From Phoronis australis (lineage: Eukaryota; Phoronida; Phoronidae), in the NCBI GenBank assembly GCA_002633005.1, contig NMRA01000775.1:69532-133531 (forward strand): a stretch of 64,000 nucleotides of DNA. The letters run 5' to 3'. The stretch's first letter is position 1, and each line of letters starts with the position of its first letter. Below are positions 61,901 to 64,000 of the stretch, piece by piece. The notes beneath the pieces were generated by a model that was not told where the DNA came from, searched no databases, and saw only the letters and a list, made by a program, of their open reading frames with translations. The translations under genes were made by a program, and so were the position numbers.

Positions 61901-62309
61901 CTAGTTGAGCAATGCTTATAGTATTAACAAAATTCTCTCAATTCTTCTCGATTCCAGCAATCACTTCTAGTCCCAGCGAGGAACCAGGGTGTTTTTATTT
62001 ACTAGTAAGTTGTCCAAACTAAAACTTATTTTTATAGGAACGACCAAAAGAGACGGGGGTAAATGAGTGCAAAAATCATTCAAATGTTGAAATCTCTTCA
62101 ATTTCTCTGATAAATTAAAACCATCAAAACAGGTCAACATTTCTCGTAACTTACTTGGAGTTAACTCCTAGCTCCACTTCATTCAAGCCGACGACGTGCA
62201 CCGGACCTGCATATTCTCTTCCTTCCAATTTGTCACCCGGCAGTCTCTTGCGAAGAAATACACGGTCTCCTTTCAGCACAGATGGCCGATTTTCAGCTAA
62301 ACCGGGGAC
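49989..62309 (-). CDS. MOV10: RNA helicase MOV10, C-terminal 655 residues (5' part outside window)
   Basis: MOV10 is an Upf1-like superfamily 1 RNA helicase that works with UPF1 and Argonaute in mRNA decay and silencing and restrains retrotransposons. Exons on the minus strand: 62309-62155, 61135-60950, 58152-58005, 57722-57561, 56534-56431, 55884-55673, 54833-54310, 52794-52618, 51998-51910, 50428-50313, 50083-49989. All are GT-AG with matching phases. Motifs in order: GPPGTGKT (Walker A), [30 protein letters not shown] (motif II), [15 protein letters not shown] (III), [11 protein letters not shown] (IV), [19 protein letters not shown] (V), [13 protein letters not shown] (VI). The end EEPQWRHDL parallels the MOV10 tail, and [11 protein letters not shown] and GFLKNPKRFNV favour MOV10 over MOV10L1. 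An acidic/serine insert ([14 protein letters not shown]) lies between motifs III and IV. Human MOV10 has 1003 residues, so about 350 N-terminal ones lie past 64000. Confidence 0.94.
50456..50870. repeat. ~31-bp minisatellite in MOV10 intron, next to an acceptor
   Basis: About 13 copies of a unit with core CCACTGGAACATGCCACTGA followed by TAGTCACATGA; the leftmost copies are 29 bp. It ends only about 28 bp from the acceptor of the penultimate exon (exon start 50428), so on the MOV10 strand it lies where the branch point would be expected. Confidence 0.9.
53349..54261. repeat. 456-bp tandem duplication split by an N
   Basis: Copy 1 is 53349-53804, N is 53805, and copy 2 is 53806-54261. The copies have equal length and differ at only about seven bases (for example GATGTG / GATATG near the start and GGTCGTGAAGG / GGTCCTGAAGG near the end). 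It lies in the MOV10 intron between exons 54833-54310 and 52794-52618, ending 49 bp from the donor of the former. Equal length and the N exactly at the junction suggest two alleles placed in series by the assembler. Confidence 0.9.
56629..56788. repeat. 17-bp minisatellite in MOV10 intron
   Basis: About eight near-perfect copies of GGCTCACCTCCCCATGT, with the last units diverging (TAGTATGTGGCTTACCTCCC). It lies about 95 bp upstream of the acceptor at 56534 on the MOV10 strand. The open frame through it is an artefact of the repeat. Confidence 0.9.
57894..57980. repeat. (CA)n / (CACAC)n microsatellite beside the Walker A exon
   Basis: A CA run passes into ACACC pentamers and back to CA. On the MOV10 strand it is (TG)n/(GTGTG)n starting about 25 bp after the donor of the Walker A exon (exon end 58005). 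That donor is the weak GTGTTTTG. Confidence 0.9.
58561..59313. mobile_element. 747-bp Harbinger-like non-autonomous element in MOV10 intron
   Basis: The element spans 58564-59310. Left end GGGCAGTTCCAGTAAAATC; right end on the other strand GGGCTGTTCCAGCAAAATC. A TAA trinucleotide lies directly outside each end (58561-58563 and 59311-59313), matching the TWA target duplications of PIF/Harbinger elements. Subterminal ATGGGTGGT / ACCGCCCAT-type blocks are also inverted. No transposase frame is visible, so it is non-autonomous. Confidence 0.75.
61334..61505. repeat. 29-bp minisatellite in MOV10 intron
   Basis: About five units with core ATTAGAAGCAATGACTTTGC followed by TTGTCTGAC. Each unit contains the short inverted pair AAGCAATG / CTTTGCTT. 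It begins about 200 bp upstream of the acceptor of exon 61135-60950. Confidence 0.85.
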
Positions 62310-64000
62310 CTAGATCAAATTAATTGTAAATGAAAATAACTTAATACTTCATAAGCCAACATTATTTTGTATCATCTTAGTGATAGCTAGTCAGAGTTAT
62401 CTCCAAATGGTACCACATAACATGCAGTATTTTTAGAAGAAAAAGCACGACATTAGGCCAAAAATGCATGTCGCAGCACACCAATTAATCCAAGAAAATT
62501 TAGAGCTTGATTGCCCCTGTGGTAACTTGAATCACCAAAATATCCAAAACCTTCAAAAATCTTGAAAATGTGGCATAACTGTGCATTGAATTCTTTTTGG
62601 GGGGTTCACATTGCTACATAACAGTGCAAGATACGGCACCACTATACATGCCAAAAGACAGAGGTATGCATGACTGAAAATGGCTCTTTTGTTGACAGGT
62701 TAAAATTTGGCTATCATAGAAGGTAACACATTTAGTCAACTGTCTGAACTATTGTCATGTCAGACCTGTGTATGGGGTCTTTTTCATTTGAATTCGAACT
62801 TGAAATTATTAGGATTCCGCTTTTACTTTTTTGCAAACTCGGATAATTGTCTAACATTGTGTGCTGGAATATGTTATGGTTTATGTACTAGATGACCATC
62901 TGGTCCCAGTTTGCTCTTGATGACCCCAGCAATAATGCTAGAAGGTGTTAGTTGGACTATAGACAATCAACTGAGTGAAAACTATTCCTGACCACAGAAT
63001 AAAAAGAACTTAATATAGTGAGTTTGCAATACAGTAGAACAGAAAATGTCTTAAACAACGTTGAGTACAAAGATTAAACTCGGAGCTCTGGTTTTGGTTC
63101 AACTCAGCTATCCCAAAAGAGGGTGAAATTTCTGCAAAAGTCATTACCCAAAATATCACGTTCCCATGTCACTAGATGATGCCAACATTTAGCATCCCCC
63201 ACAGATTATATTTAGATTCTTAAATCTAAAAACAGTGTTAATGCACACCATTTTTCATCAATTCTTTCTTATCATCACATTCACTAGTTAAATCATCAGA
63301 CTGTTGTGCAATCACTGGTACATTCAAAGGATTCCTGCAAAAAAGTCGGGCGTCACGTCTGTGAAAGAAATAAATTGCTGCACTTTACCTTGCCAAATCA
63401 GCCCATGTGACACTCTGGAATTGAGTCGATTGAAACTCACTCTAAATACTTTCACATCACAAAGTGATGCAGGTCAGAACTGTTTGTAATACTTATACCA
63501 CTGAACCTCAATAGTCAGATATAGGTGCCCACAATTTGAGAACCAGTCTGATGCCCGTTTTTAGTGGAGAAAACTGGTTCTTAAAATACAGGCATGTTAT
63601 ATGACTACTACCCAATAAACTGTTGGCAAATGAATCCTGTCGCGTGTTACCACACCCATGCAATCCAAACTACCACACATTTATGTCATATGATCTTTAG
63701 TTACCTTGATTTATTCGATTTCCTTTACCGTTTCTGACTAACAGTTATGCAATAAAAATTAACTTTGAAAATTTGGTCACAAATTGTTCCTTGCTCATAA
63801 TATTATCTAAAGTGATATCTAGACTTGAAAATAACTGATGACTGATTAGTGCTGGAGGCTATCATTGTCTCCTTAGATGTCCTCCGTGGTCAAAAGCAAC
63901 AATAACGTCATCTTCTAAAGCTCAGATATCGCTTGTTCTGAGTAAAATAAAAAACGGCCTATTTTATAACGTTCAGTGTTCCAGTGAGATGAAAACTTTA
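62310..64000. other. MOV10 intron sequence, no further exon recognised
   Basis: The exon at 62309 opens in phase 0 with [15 protein letters not shown], so at least one more 5' exon is required. I found none on the minus strand up to the window edge that resembles the MOV10 N-terminal region. The preceding exon is probably beyond 64000, though a short one could have been missed. Confidence 0.5.

Noticed and set aside
49989-62309. Assignment to MOV10L1 instead of MOV10
   Set aside because: The segments [37 protein letters not shown] and the W-R-x-x-L end follow MOV10 more closely than the MOV10L1 counterparts as I know them. A phylogeny would settle this.

Overview
This is animal nuclear DNA. 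It is AT-rich, its genes are split by GT-AG introns, and it carries many short DNA transposons, microsatellites and minisatellites, plus a dead LINE. The gene content and repeat style fit a non-vertebrate metazoan, probably a marine invertebrate. I cannot name the species from sequence alone.

Three conserved genes occupy the right-hand 45 kb, and I reconstructed each exon by exon with consistent splice phases. (1) GNS, an N-acetylglucosamine-6-sulfatase of the lysosome: minus strand, start 31859, stop at 18727, 12 exons, 502 residues, complete. (2) ZNF277, a five-finger C2H2 zinc-finger protein: plus strand, start 32010, stop at 44663, 12 exons, 435 residues, complete. (3) MOV10, an Upf1-like RNA helicase: minus strand, the last 11 exons from 62309 to 49989 (655 residues); the N-terminal part lies beyond the right edge of the window. 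GNS and ZNF277 are head to head with only 150 bp between start codons, so they very likely share a bidirectional promoter. ZNF277 and MOV10 converge tail to tail across about 5.3 kb.

The left 18.7 kb has no conserved gene that I can support. It holds a frameshifted LINE relic (about 3270-5720) carrying a 401-bp inverted-repeat insertion, a pair of about 1.1-kb tandem repeats headed by an ACTTGGCGAAAT motif (5940-8127) with two perfect palindromes at the end, a 137-bp MITE, a 657-bp foldback element (13301-13957), and degenerate tandem arrays (15.7-16.5 kb, 17.4-18.1 kb). The introns and intergenic spacers are full of small mobile elements. These include a pair of hAT-like MITEs with shared termini and target duplications (one only 56 bp long), a CAGGG-ended hAT-like element, a Harbinger-like element with TAA target duplications inside MOV10, and a 546-bp element with 10-bp flanking repeats between ZNF277 and MOV10.

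The points most worth checking are: tandem reduplication of the last coding exon past the stop codon in ZNF277, with weaker traces in GNS; the shared promoter; the ultra-short hAT MITE; and a 456-bp exact-length duplication split by a single N inside a MOV10 intron, which is probably an assembly artefact. I found no clearly new biochemical system.
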